Shown one piece after another: positions 48,527 to 57,172 of a stretch of 64,000 nucleotides of DNA; the stretch's first letter is position 1; every line of letters starts with the position of its first letter. Origin of the DNA: Filimonas effusa (GTDB taxonomy: Bacteria; Bacteroidota; Bacteroidia; Chitinophagales; Chitinophagaceae); NCBI RefSeq assembly GCF_004118675.1, contig NZ_SDHZ01000001.1:682001-746000 (forward strand), given 5' to 3'. The translations under genes and the position numbers were made by a program. A model generated the notes under the pieces. That model was given only the letters and a program-made list of their open reading frames with translations. It was not told the DNA's origin and searched no databases.

Positions 48527-49537
48527 TTAGCTGACCGTGAATTGTATGCCGGTCATCTCTTCGGTTAACGTCCAGAGCCTTTTTGCGCTTTGTTCGTCCA
48601 GTGCATACTGCTGTACGCCACTTTGATGCTGTTGGGTATGGCTGGTATCCGGGGGGAGCAGTTCTGCTATATCGCAGTCTTCGCAATAGACGCCTCCGAT
48701 ATTGCTGAGTTGCGAACTGGTTGCAGCCCATACGGTGGTGGCGGCTCCCTGTGGAATAGTCTTCAGCGTAGCCAGCACTTCGGGGCGGATCTTTCCTTCT
48801 TCATTCAGAAATCCCAGCTTTTGAAACAGCTCTACGGAGGCTTCGCGGGCGAGTTCTGTTCCTGCTATGGAACCCGGATGTACGGAATAAGCTCTTACAT
48901 GAAAGGCCTTTGCACGGTTGTCGAGTTCCAGGGCAAAGAGGTTGCTGGCTGTTTTTGATTGTCCATAGGCTTTTAATGTTTCGTAACTGCGAAGTCTGAA
49001 ATTAGGATCATCGAAATCAAAAGATGACATCTGGTGTCCAAGAGATGAAACGTTGACCACCCTGGCGCCATTTGCCTGCCTGAGCGCCGGCCATAGTTTT
49101 GCCGTAAGGTGAAATTGACCGATATAGTTGGTGGCCAGCTGCGATTCAATACCCCGTTCATCCAGGCGCAGCGGCACCCACATAATGCCTGCATTATTGA
49201 TTAGCAGATGCAGGGGGCGTTTGGATGAGAGGAAGCTGCCTGCAAAGCGGTCTATAGAGGCAGGATCCATCATGTCCATTTCCGCTATCTCCACTCCGGC
49301 GATGCCTTGCAGGTTTTTCTCTGCCTTTGCGAGATCTCTTGCCGGAACGATCACTGTGGCGCCGGCAATTGCAAGTGTTTTGGTGGTTTCCAGGCCAATA
49401 CCTGTATTGCCGCCGGTGACAATGGCCACTTTACCAGTGAGGTCAATCCCTTTTATCACCTCTGTTGTAGTGGAATGGGCGTTAAAACCCGTGCCTATCG
49501 GGTGCTGAAGCGCGCCCTGGTAGTTGTTCTGTATCAT
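48527..49537 (-). CDS. Short-chain dehydrogenase/reductase (retinol-dehydrogenase-like)
   Basis: The 336-residue extended SDR has TGGNTGIG at 41-48, NNAG at 114-117, the Ser region VNVSSLGHQ (164-168) and Tyr191-x3-Lys195 (YGQSK). The length and the SSLGH motif resemble WW-oxidoreductase/retinol-dehydrogenase-type SDRs; the substrate is unknown. The C-terminal part (about 260-336) has a Cys pair (GVYCEDCDIAE). It lies between two AraC-type regulators and is divergent from the second. Confidence 0.9.
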   Translation of the reverse strand: MIQNNYQGALQHPIGTGFNAHSTTTEVIKGIDLTGKVAIVTGGNTGIGLETTKTLAIAGATVIVPARDLAKAEKNLQGIAGVEIAEMDMMDPASIDRFAGSFLSSKRPLHLLINNAGIMWVPLRLDERGIESQLATNYIGQFHLTAKLWPALRQANGARVVNVSSLGHQMSSFDFDDPNFRLRSYETLKAYGQSKTASNLFALELDNRAKAFHVRAYSVHPGSIAGTELAREASVELFQKLGFLNEEGKIRPEVLATLKTIPQGAATTVWAATSSQLSNIGGVYCEDCDIAELLPPDTSHTQQHQSGVQQYALDEQSAKRLWTLTEEMTGIQFTVS

Positions 49538-49552
49538 TTTAGTTTGTTTTTT

Positions 49553-49569
49553 GCTGTTACAAAACTAGG
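49553..49569 (-). promoter_or_regulatory. Shared promoter/operator motif before the SDR gene
   Basis: On the plus strand this reads GCTGTTACAAAACTAGG. The minus strand contains TAGTTTTG, a -7 element of the TAnnTTTG type. Fifteen of 17 bases agree with the copy before the AraC gene at 48478-48494. Confidence 0.5.
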
Positions 49570-49698
49570 AGGCTGTTTGCTGGCTCAGTTTGTTCAAAAG
49601 GCCGAATATGCTTTGTTTAAAAGACCTGAATTTGCCTGCTCTATTGCCGGGAAAATGAAAAAGCGTCGCCCGTAACATTGTTTTTGCTAAATTTCAGC

Positions 49699-50517
49699 AT
49701 GCAGCACAGGGAATTTGAGTCCCCCGAAGAACTACAGGACACCATTAAATGTTTCTGGTATAATAGCAGGGACTTCGGGCAAATACAATCGAGTTTTGAA
49801 ATAATGCCTGATGGCTATGCCGAGATCATCTTTTATTTCGGAAGCCCTTGCTGCATTACATCCCAAGAGGTGTTTCGGCCATTACCCTCGCCGTTTATGA
49901 TGGGCCTTCTTAACCAGCCTGTTCATTTGAATGCGGAAGGTGTGTTGCAGATCATCGGCGTCAGATGTTATCCATGGACTGTGTTTGATTTGCTTGGATT
50001 GCCATCGGGTAAGCATGGCGTACACGTATTTGAGCATCCCGTAGCGCAGCTTCAGCCGGCGTTAAGCCAACACCTGCAGGCGGGCAGGGTAGAGGAGGCT
50101 ATTGCATTGGTAAAGCAGTATTTCCTGGATGCGCGTTCTCATGTAGCCATCGATAGTATGTTATTCAAAGCGGGAGTGGCGATGCAGAAAGCAAACGGCA
50201 ATTTGCCGGTAAGCCAGGTGGCTGCTGCGGCTCACGCAACAGTGCGCACACTGGAACGTAAGTTCCGTCGGTCTTCGGGTTTTACTGTTAAAGATGTTTC
50301 GGGGCTCATGCGTTTTGAACAGGCAAGAAATCATCTGTGGCTGTACCCGGATGCGAACCTTGCCGGGTTGGCAATGGAATTGGGTTATACCGATCAGTCT
50401 CACCTGAGCAGGGAATTCAAACGTTATAGCGGCACTACTCCAGCCGCATTTGCACGCAAAGCTCAAAAGAGGAAACAGGCTGTTAGCGACGATTTTGTCG
50501 CATTTGTACAAGCCTGA
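49699..50517 (+). CDS. AraC-type regulator with DUF6597-like N-terminal domain
   Basis: The 272-residue protein has an N-terminal sensor part of the kind (FEIMPDGYAEIIFYFG) that in annotations is often called DUF6597. A C-terminal AraC domain follows (about 165-262; ATVRTLERKFRRSSG and MELGYTDQSHLSREFKRYSG). The frame opens at a TTG (49678), but ATG 49699 (MQHREFESPEEL) is the better start. It is divergent from the SDR gene, a frequent arrangement of a regulator and its target. The ligand is unknown. Confidence 0.85.
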   Translation: MQHREFESPEELQDTIKCFWYNSRDFGQIQSSFEIMPDGYAEIIFYFGSPCCITSQEVFRPLPSPFMMGLLNQPVHLNAEGVLQIIGVRCYPWTVFDLLGLPSGKHGVHVFEHPVAQLQPALSQHLQAGRVEEAIALVKQYFLDARSHVAIDSMLFKAGVAMQKANGNLPVSQVAAAAHATVRTLERKFRRSSGFTVKDVSGLMRFEQARNHLWLYPDANLAGLAMELGYTDQSHLSREFKRYSGTTPAAFARKAQKRKQAVSDDFVAFVQA

Positions 50518-50779
50518 TGCAGAGATCTTCTGCAATTTTGCTTCTCAATCATATCATTCACCATGTGAATCATTTCCCGCACAGCCGTTGCAGCGCCGGT
50601 GGTATTATAAGCCTGTTTGCAAACGCCATACCCGGTGTTGCTGCCAGCTACTTCTGATCAGGTAACCAGCTGCTGGATTCCCGAAGAAGACGGAGTTGTA
50701 GTATGCATCATTGAAGTATGTTCTTTATAGGACGGGGGATAGGCGTATGCCGGTGAGTGAAGATTTCAAACAATAGCAT

Positions 50780-51964
50780 ATGAACATGAAGTCGAAGAAA
50801 ACTGCATTATGGATTATTTTAGGAATTGTGCTGATGAATGCTGTAGGTATGTCGGTCGTGCTGCCGCTGCTCCCTTTTTTGGTAGGTAAGTACCTGCCTG
50901 CCCAGCGGGTAGTTGTAGGGATGAGTGCGCTTATGTCGGTGTTTGCGGTATGTACATTTTTTGCAGCGCCTGTTTTGGGTGCGTTAAGTGACAGGTATGG
51001 CCGGAAAAGTGTGCTTATTATAAGCCTGCTAGGCTCTGTAGCAGGTTATATTTTATTTGGTGCCGGAGGCGCATTATGGATCCTTTTCCTTGGCCGTATT
51101 ATAGATGGTCTTACTGCTGGCAATATCAGCACTTTATTCGCTTATATCTCCGATACTACGGAGCCTGAGGAGCGCACCAGATGGTTTGCCTATATTGGTT
51201 CGGTAATGGGGATGGGGATGCTGGCCGGCCCCGCATTGGGTGGGTTGTTAGGCAGCATCTCCTTATCCCTGCCATTTTTTGTTACGGCCGGCATCATCTT
51301 TCTTTCTGCTTTAGCGGTGTATTTTCTGCTGCCTGAATCACTGCCTCCGGGGAAACGAACCAGGCAACTGTCGTTGCAAAGCTTCAACACGTTTTCGCAT
51401 ATCAAGGAGATCTTTCGTTTAAAAGAAGTGGGCATGCTGCTTACAACTGGTGTACTGTTTTATACCGGCCTGGAGATCTTCCAGTTTAATTTTACAGTAT
51501 TCCTCAAAGATGTTTTTAAATGGGGGCCTGCGTTCATTGGGGGCATCCTCACGCTGGCAGGTGCATGTGATATTTTTTCACGCGCCCTGCTACTGCCGTT
51601 TATGCTGAAACATTTCAGTGAAAGAAGGATTGGGATGATAGGGCTGTTGATACTTGCAACAGGACTTATATCAGTGCTTTTGAGTATTATGCTGTTGTCT
51701 GTAGTGTTTGTAGCGTTGGCTGTAGTATTGATCCTGACGGGTGAGGGGCTGTTCGATCCAACGTTTAACAGCAACCTCTCAAAATCTGTTGATGTTAGTA
51801 AACAAGGGAAATTGCATGGCGTAAACCAAAGTTTACAGTCATGTACCAGGGTAGTTGTTCCCCTGGGGGCAGCTGTTATCTATTATTATAGCCCGGCCTT
51901 GTTATATGCTATAGCAGGGGGGATAATATTAGTTACGTTTGTGCTGTATACAAGATGTGCCTGA
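50780..51964 (+). CDS. MFS transporter (TetA/multidrug type)
   Basis: The 394-residue inner-membrane protein has about 12 hydrophobic segments. MFS motif A, GALSDRYGRKSVL, is in loop 2-3, and a motif-C-like GMGMLAGPALGGLLG is in helix 5, which marks drug:H+ antiporters. The TetA-like length fits a drug or metabolite exporter; specificity is unknown. It follows the AraC-type gene by 262 bp on the same strand and may be its target. Confidence 0.88.
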   Translation: MNMKSKKTALWIILGIVLMNAVGMSVVLPLLPFLVGKYLPAQRVVVGMSALMSVFAVCTFFAAPVLGALSDRYGRKSVLIISLLGSVAGYILFGAGGALWILFLGRIIDGLTAGNISTLFAYISDTTEPEERTRWFAYIGSVMGMGMLAGPALGGLLGSISLSLPFFVTAGIIFLSALAVYFLLPESLPPGKRTRQLSLQSFNTFSHIKEIFRLKEVGMLLTTGVLFYTGLEIFQFNFTVFLKDVFKWGPAFIGGILTLAGACDIFSRALLLPFMLKHFSERRIGMIGLLILATGLISVLLSIMLLSVVFVALAVVLILTGEGLFDPTFNSNLSKSVDVSKQGKLHGVNQSLQSCTRVVVPLGAAVIYYYSPALLYAIAGGIILVTFVLYTRCA

Positions 51965-52036
51965 AGCCGGTTTTAGCGAACTGGTCATAGCGCTATAAGT
52001 AGTCTTCCCCATGAAGGCTTAAGGTTTGTAGGTTTA

Positions 52037-53695
52037 TCACTTATCAATAGCCACCCATTTATATCCATAACCTTTTAGCTCAATCTCGTATCTGCCTGCT
52101 GCGTGTTTTAACTCAGGATCTGCAATGCTCCCCGCGTTATTTAAGTTGATCACGGCATGGGAGGGCTTAGGGCTGAAATTATGCAGTGTGATAAGTTTAT
52201 TCTCATATTGAATGGCAACAATACTGCTATCTCCTGCATCCAGCAACTGCCATTTGCCTGTTCCCGTTTCGGGATGCGATCTCCTCAGTTGCGCCAGTTT
52301 TCTTACCTCGTTCAGTAAGGAGTTGGCGGTTGTGTCCTGGTGTGCCACATTTACTTTTTTGTAGCCATATTCACCTTTGGAAATAACCGGCCTGAAAGTT
52401 TTTTTTGCACTTGTAAAGCCTGCGTTTTCTGTGGCTGACCATTGCATGGGAGTTCTTACTGATAAACGTTCTTTCAGATGTAAATCGTCTCCCATTCCAA
52501 TTTCGTCGCCCGACCGTATCACTGGTGTGCCAGGCAGCGCCATCAGGAAACTATAAGCCATCGCCAGGTGTGCCGGGTCATTGCTTAGCATGGGCGCCAG
52601 CCGCCGCCTGATGCCCCTGTCATATAGCTGCATATCCTTTTCGGGGCCCATTACCTTGCTTACCTCTTCACGCTGCTCTTTTGTTAAACGGCCAAGGTCT
52701 ATTTCATCATGGTTACGCAGAAAATGAACAAACTGCGTATTGGCCGGATGCGTTTTGGTTTCCAGCAATGCTTTTTTCAGCAGACTTGTTTTGCCTGTTG
52801 CCAAGGCATAAAAAAGATACTGATTAACATAAAAGTTGAACATCATATGCAAGCCCTGCCCGTTTTTACCAAAGTATTTGATATTTTCTTCCGGGGCAAC
52901 ATTGGCTTCACCCAGGAGCACTGCATCCTTAACTGATTTATGAAAGTCATACAGCATCTTAAAGTCCTGGGGAGGTTTATCCTCACCGGGTATCGCCTTT
53001 TCAAGCATAAACGGAACTGCGTCCAGTCTAAATCCCTTTAATCCTTTCTGTAGCCAGAAGCTGATGATCTTTTTGCTTTCTGCCCGTACTTCGGGGTTTT
53101 GAAAGTTCAAGTCCGGCTCAAACCTGTAGAAACGGTGATAATAATAGGCTTTCGCAGATGGCGTGTAACTCCATATCTCCTGTTGCACACCCGGGAATGC
53201 CATGCCTTTGTTGTAGTTAGAAGGACGCTCTTTTGTCCACGAATACCATTTGCGATACCTGGAGGTGCTGTCTGTGGCTGATTCAACGAACCATGGATGT
53301 TTGTTTGAGCTATGGTTCAATACCATATCCATTATCACTTTTATATCCCGCTGCTGTGCCTGTTGCAGGAAGGCGGCGAAGTCGGAAAAATTACCGCAAC
53401 TGCTGTCAATTGTATAATAATCGGAAATATCATATCCATCATCTTCCTTGGGCGAAGGCTGAAAAGGAGCCAGCCATATTACATCAACGCCCAATGATCT
53501 AATATAATCAAGCTGCTGTGCCAGTCCTTTAAAATCCCCTTTCCCATCTCCGTCACTGTCCTTGTAGGTATGTACATCCAGATTATAGATGATGCTTTTC
53601 TTAAACCATAACGGATCGTCTGCCTGTTGCGCCTGTGATTCAGGGGGGAGGATGGTATAGAACAGGAATATTATTAGTAACTGGCCTCTTTTCAT
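52037..53695 (-). CDS. Exported GH13 alpha-amylase-family enzyme, trehalose-synthase-like
   Basis: The 552-residue protein has a signal peptide (MKRGQLLIIFLFYTILP, cleavage near residue 22). The GH13 barrel has nucleophile Asp225 (FRLDAVPF), acid/base Glu263 (LLGEANV) and Asp330 (LRNHDEID). Segments DGDGKGDFKGL, WLAPFQPSPKEDDGYDI and YYYHRFYRFEPDLNF are close to those of trehalose synthase (TreS), which converts maltose to trehalose. TreS is normally cytoplasmic; a signal peptide is unusual. The start is ATG 53695; the frame's earlier TTG (53716) is less likely. It ends a run of three minus-strand genes. Confidence 0.88.
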   Translation of the reverse strand: MKRGQLLIIFLFYTILPPESQAQQADDPLWFKKSIIYNLDVHTYKDSDGDGKGDFKGLAQQLDYIRSLGVDVIWLAPFQPSPKEDDGYDISDYYTIDSSCGNFSDFAAFLQQAQQRDIKVIMDMVLNHSSNKHPWFVESATDSTSRYRKWYSWTKERPSNYNKGMAFPGVQQEIWSYTPSAKAYYYHRFYRFEPDLNFQNPEVRAESKKIISFWLQKGLKGFRLDAVPFMLEKAIPGEDKPPQDFKMLYDFHKSVKDAVLLGEANVAPEENIKYFGKNGQGLHMMFNFYVNQYLFYALATGKTSLLKKALLETKTHPANTQFVHFLRNHDEIDLGRLTKEQREEVSKVMGPEKDMQLYDRGIRRRLAPMLSNDPAHLAMAYSFLMALPGTPVIRSGDEIGMGDDLHLKERLSVRTPMQWSATENAGFTSAKKTFRPVISKGEYGYKKVNVAHQDTTANSLLNEVRKLAQLRRSHPETGTGKWQLLDAGDSSIVAIQYENKLITLHNFSPKPSHAVINLNNAGSIADPELKHAAGRYEIELKGYGYKWVAIDK

Positions 53696-53793
53696 GTCAA
53701 CTTTAGTTTGCTTCAATCAATTGCAAGAAGTGTTCCCTGGCAGCATTTGCTAAACCTGCCGATGGCAGGGTGCCTGGCTGCCGCCGGCTATCT

Positions 53794-54450
53794 TTAGCCT
53801 GCCCCGGTTTCGCTGTCTGCCGCGTCTACGGGCTTGGACTGCGGAGAGCCTTGCTGCCGGAGGAAAATGCTGAATACTACAAGTGAGAACACTGATAAGA
53901 ATTCACTTTGCCAGTTTTGCAGCGATTCGAACCAGAAATTAGGGTTCGAAATATATTGAAGCGCTCCTTCCGTTGGCAGGTTTTTATCCATTTGTTCTTC
54001 ATTATATCCTTTTAAGCTTCCATAGAAATGCAGGGCGAACGAAAGGAAGAACAAAGTGAAGAAACAAATGGACAAAGAGTTTTTATAAAGCTTCAGGATA
54101 AAACCTCCTTTTTTTACCGGCCAGGGAGCCGATTCCCGGTTAGGGTCGGGTTCCCGGTCTACCTCTTCTTCTTCGAACGATTTTGACTCGGAAGATCCTT
54201 TCTGTCTTAATTTGACTGCCAGAATAACAAATAGTCCCATCTGAAGAAATTCACTTTCCCAGTTTTCAAAAGTGGCCTGGATAAAATGCCCTGTGTGCAG
54301 ATAGGCTGCCATAGAAAGTCCAGGCTTATGATTTTCTTCGCGCTCCTGGTTATATTGCTTCCAGCCTGTTAATGACTGACCTGCCAATGAAAAAAGAAAC
54401 AGGACAGCAAAAACAATTGTAAGGGCGTTATTACTAAAGAGGCGTTTCAT
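53794..54450 (-). CDS. Membrane protein with internal duplication (DUF6766-like)
   Basis: The 218-residue protein has four hydrophobic segments arranged as two repeats. Each repeat ends in a similar block: ENWESEFLQMGLFVILAVKL with RQKGSSESK, and QNWQSEFLSVFSLVVFSIFL with RQQGSPQSK. An acidic linker (FEEEEVDREPDPNRES) joins them. From memory it fits the DUF6766 family, which is found in soil bacteria; unverified. It lies 98 bp before the GH13 gene and 38 bp after the DUF2252 gene on the same strand, so the three are probably co-transcribed. It is presumably in the inner membrane; function unknown. Confidence 0.75.
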   Translation of the reverse strand: MKRLFSNNALTIVFAVLFLFSLAGQSLTGWKQYNQEREENHKPGLSMAAYLHTGHFIQATFENWESEFLQMGLFVILAVKLRQKGSSESKSFEEEEVDREPDPNRESAPWPVKKGGFILKLYKNSLSICFFTLFFLSFALHFYGSLKGYNEEQMDKNLPTEGALQYISNPNFWFESLQNWQSEFLSVFSLVVFSIFLRQQGSPQSKPVDAADSETGAG

Positions 54451-54488
54451 TGATAGTGATTTTTATAAAGAATATCTGGACAAAGGCT

Positions 54489-55709
54489 TTAGGAATGAAG
54501 GTCCGTTGGTGGAAATGCGTTCTCCGAGTATGCTTTCTGAAAAGCCATATACCTGTCTGCCATCACTGTACATTCCTTCATGCAGTAATTCAGTAAAGGT
54601 TCCTGCCAATGATCTGAGTTGCCCAATTCAATCAGTTCGTCGGCTATGGCAGATCCCTGCCTGCCGGAACTGCGCAGCTGGGCGGAGGCAGTTAGCATGG
54701 CCATATCATCGATAACCTGGTACATATCCCTGTAGCGGTCTTTCACGAACTTAAAATTGAAATTGTCTTTTTCGGGGTGCATTTCCTGGATAATGTATGA
54801 TTCGCCTTTAAAAACAGTAGTGCTTAACAGGGCAGGAGAGACGTTCTGCATTCTTTTCTGGATGGCCACAACCCTTTCCGCTTCAGTATTCCATTGCGGC
54901 TGGGCGCTATTTAAATATGGCGTAAGGCCAGACGGTACCGCCTGCTTCATGTCCAGCAATAAATACTTACCTTCTGAGCGTTCGCTTTTTAGCAGGAATG
55001 CATAACGTTTTACGCCCATGCTGCCGGTGCCCGCTATACGGAACACCACGTCTTCCGCACTATAATGGTAAGGACCTTCATCGCTTGTTTTTATCCACTC
55101 GTTCATATGCGCTTTCAGTTCCTTTTTAAGGTCTTTATCCAGTTTTTTATGGCGGACATCGTCAAGTAAAATTGCTAACCGGTCTTTTTTGCGGATGGTA
55201 CGTTTGCTTAGAACGTCGCGGTATTTCCGGTTTCTTACAGCTTGTAAAAAATCGCATACAATTCCATTGGCTGTTTTTGTTTCGAGGTGTTTGGCTTTGC
55301 CGTTAGCGAGCGTACAGGCATAGTTTTTCATAAACAACTGCGCCATGCGGATCGCTTTTTCTTCGTCAATATCCATTGATTTAAATGCTATGAATATGCT
55401 GGTTAGCGTACGTGCAACTTCCCAGAGCGCAGGTGCCAGTACCGCCTCGTCAAAATCGTTAAGATCGAAATAGACCAGCCTGTTATCTCCTTTATAGCTG
55501 CCGAAGTTTTCAAGATGCAGGTCGCCGGAAATCCATGAAAGGGGAGAAGACGGGAATCCGGTTTCTTTATGAAGGTCATCATAAAACAGGAAACAGGTGC
55601 CCCGGTAAAACCGGAACATATTTTCCAGCATTAGCTGGTACTTCAGGCCAACCATATCGGGGAGCCTGTTGCTGTTAAATTGTTGAATGGCTGCAATAAA
55701 TTCGTCCAT
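54489..55709 (-). CDS. DUF2252-family protein (protein-kinase-like fold)
   Basis: The 406-residue protein carries the DUF2252 signature (PF10009): WISGDLHLENFGSYKG (60-75), YFDLNDFDEAVLAP (80-93) and FRIAGTGSMGVKRYAFL. The GDLHxxN and FDLNDFD blocks resemble the catalytic loop and metal-binding Asp of aminoglycoside-phosphotransferase and kinase-like folds. The family has no established activity. It is cytoplasmic and the first of three same-strand genes, ahead of a DUF6766-like membrane protein and a trehalose-synthase-like enzyme. Confidence 0.9.
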   Translation of the reverse strand: MDEFIAAIQQFNSNRLPDMVGLKYQLMLENMFRFYRGTCFLFYDDLHKETGFPSSPLSWISGDLHLENFGSYKGDNRLVYFDLNDFDEAVLAPALWEVARTLTSIFIAFKSMDIDEEKAIRMAQLFMKNYACTLANGKAKHLETKTANGIVCDFLQAVRNRKYRDVLSKRTIRKKDRLAILLDDVRHKKLDKDLKKELKAHMNEWIKTSDEGPYHYSAEDVVFRIAGTGSMGVKRYAFLLKSERSEGKYLLLDMKQAVPSGLTPYLNSAQPQWNTEAERVVAIQKRMQNVSPALLSTTVFKGESYIIQEMHPEKDNFNFKFVKDRYRDMYQVIDDMAMLTASAQLRSSGRQGSAIADELIELGNSDHWQEPLLNYCMKECTVMADRYMAFQKAYSENAFPPTDLHS

Positions 55710-55902
55710 TGGTTGTTTCTCATGTATTTTTAAAAACAGTCTCTATCTCTATGCCAAATTCAATCAGTTTATCCAAATCTGCCTGAATAGCCGCTGGTTC
55801 CCTGGTTTACAATAGGTTTGGGTGGCAAATACTCCTACTTCGCAGCTGCACCGTTTATAATTGGAGGAATGATATTTTATAAATCGTATTAAACGATATG
55901 AT

Positions 55903-56007
55903 ATGGTAGTTCCGTTGATTGCACTAGTGGTTGTTGTTATTGTGGTAATTGGCTTCCTCATTACCCAGGCAAAGAATAAAGACAAAGGGAACCGGCCGGG
56001 GGCCTAG
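55903..56007 (+). CDS. Small single-span membrane peptide (34 residues)
   Basis: ATG 55903 opens a 34-residue frame, MVVPLIALVVVVIVVIGFLI followed by a basic tail with KNKDKG, ending at TAG 56007. The hydrophobic span of about 20 residues and the basic end fit a small bitopic membrane protein, a kind common in Bacteroidota. There is no sequence homology I can name. The intergenic setting, with no competing gene, supports it, but a chance frame is possible. Confidence 0.4.
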   Translation: MVVPLIALVVVVIVVIGFLITQAKNKDKGNRPGA

Positions 56008-56120
56008 ATCGTGGCAAACAGCATTGAAACGATCGTGGCTTGTTATCCATTCAGCCGGAATGGCCAGCTGCCGTATCTGTTTTTGAACGGCAGGCTGGCA
56101 TGTTGCGTATATTCCTGTTT

Positions 56121-57026
56121 CTAACTTTTATAGTCGCCACTGAAGGTGCCTGTTTGTTCCGAGATCTTTTCCCGTTCAACGGCAGAAGCCTCGTGGCCGG
56201 GTTCTGTTCGTCCATCCGTTTTATCAGATGGTTCCATGTTCTTGCGCATATTGGCTGCATTTGCCGCATCGGGCATCATGTTGGCCATCAGAACGTGCAT
56301 TTTTGTTTTGCCGCCGGAGATCACTTTGCTTTCTCCGCTCATTAAGGCTTCATAACCATCAAGGGCCACTTCTTCCGGTGTTTGCAGCGCTTCTTCCCGG
56401 TAGGTTTTAGTGTGTTCGGCATGGGCTTTATGGAAAAAGTCAGTATCTGCCGCACCGGGTAATAATACGGTGATGGTAACACCTGTATCCTTTACCTCAT
56501 TACTTAAAGCGGCGCTGAAAGATAAAACAAACGCTTTTGTTGCGGCGTATACAGACAATAGCGGCATAGGCGCCTTACCCGCTTCTGAACCAAGCTGAAG
56601 GATCCTGCCTTCGCCTCTTGCTATCATATCTGTCAGGAATAGCCTGGTGAGTGCAACAAGGGAGCTGATGTTTAGCTGGATAATATCGAGGCTGCGTTGC
56701 AGCTCTATCTCTGCGAATTTGCCCCATTCCCCTTGTCCTGCGTCATTGACCAATACATCTATTGTCACCCCCATTTCAGCTACTTTATCATAGATCTCCT
56801 GCGGTGCTTGTGGGTTGAAGAGGTCTTTGGCCAGGGGTGTTACTTCAATACCGAATTCCATTTTCAGATTGTCGGCTATTTGCTGAAGCCGCCCTTCATT
56901 ACGAGCCACGAGTATAAGGTTGTAGCTGTCCTTTGCGAGAAGGCGGGATAATTCGAATCCAAAGCCGCTGGTGGCGCCTGTGATCAAAGCATATTTATTA
57001 CGTGTTACCAGGTTTACTTCTTTCAT
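56121..57026 (-). CDS. Short-chain dehydrogenase with long hydrophilic C-terminal tail
   Basis: The 301-residue SDR of the DltE/YqjQ type has TGATSGFG (16-23), NDAG (94-97, with Asp for the second Asn), Ser147 in LQLGSEAG and Tyr160-x3-Lys164 (YAATK). After the catalytic domain (to about 255) there is a polar, low-complexity tail (DKTDGRTEPGHEASAVEREK) with no predicted fold. It is divergent from a formaldehyde-dehydrogenase-like gene, with 146 bp between them. The substrate is unknown. Confidence 0.85.
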   Translation of the reverse strand: MKEVNLVTRNKYALITGATSGFGFELSRLLAKDSYNLILVARNEGRLQQIADNLKMEFGIEVTPLAKDLFNPQAPQEIYDKVAEMGVTIDVLVNDAGQGEWGKFAEIELQRSLDIIQLNISSLVALTRLFLTDMIARGEGRILQLGSEAGKAPMPLLSVYAATKAFVLSFSAALSNEVKDTGVTITVLLPGAADTDFFHKAHAEHTKTYREEALQTPEEVALDGYEALMSGESKVISGGKTKMHVLMANMMPDAANAANMRKNMEPSDKTDGRTEPGHEASAVEREKISEQTGTFSGDYKS

Positions 57027-57172
57027 AATTTTTATTTTTTGTTGATTCTGTCTCTAAGCTGCAAAAAACTGTTCCCGGTAGTTTTACGCGGTTCCTGGAA
57101 GGCAGGGAACGATGTTTTATGAAAAACTGTGTCAGCCTGATCAGGCATTGAACCATCACATAACCAGAAAAT

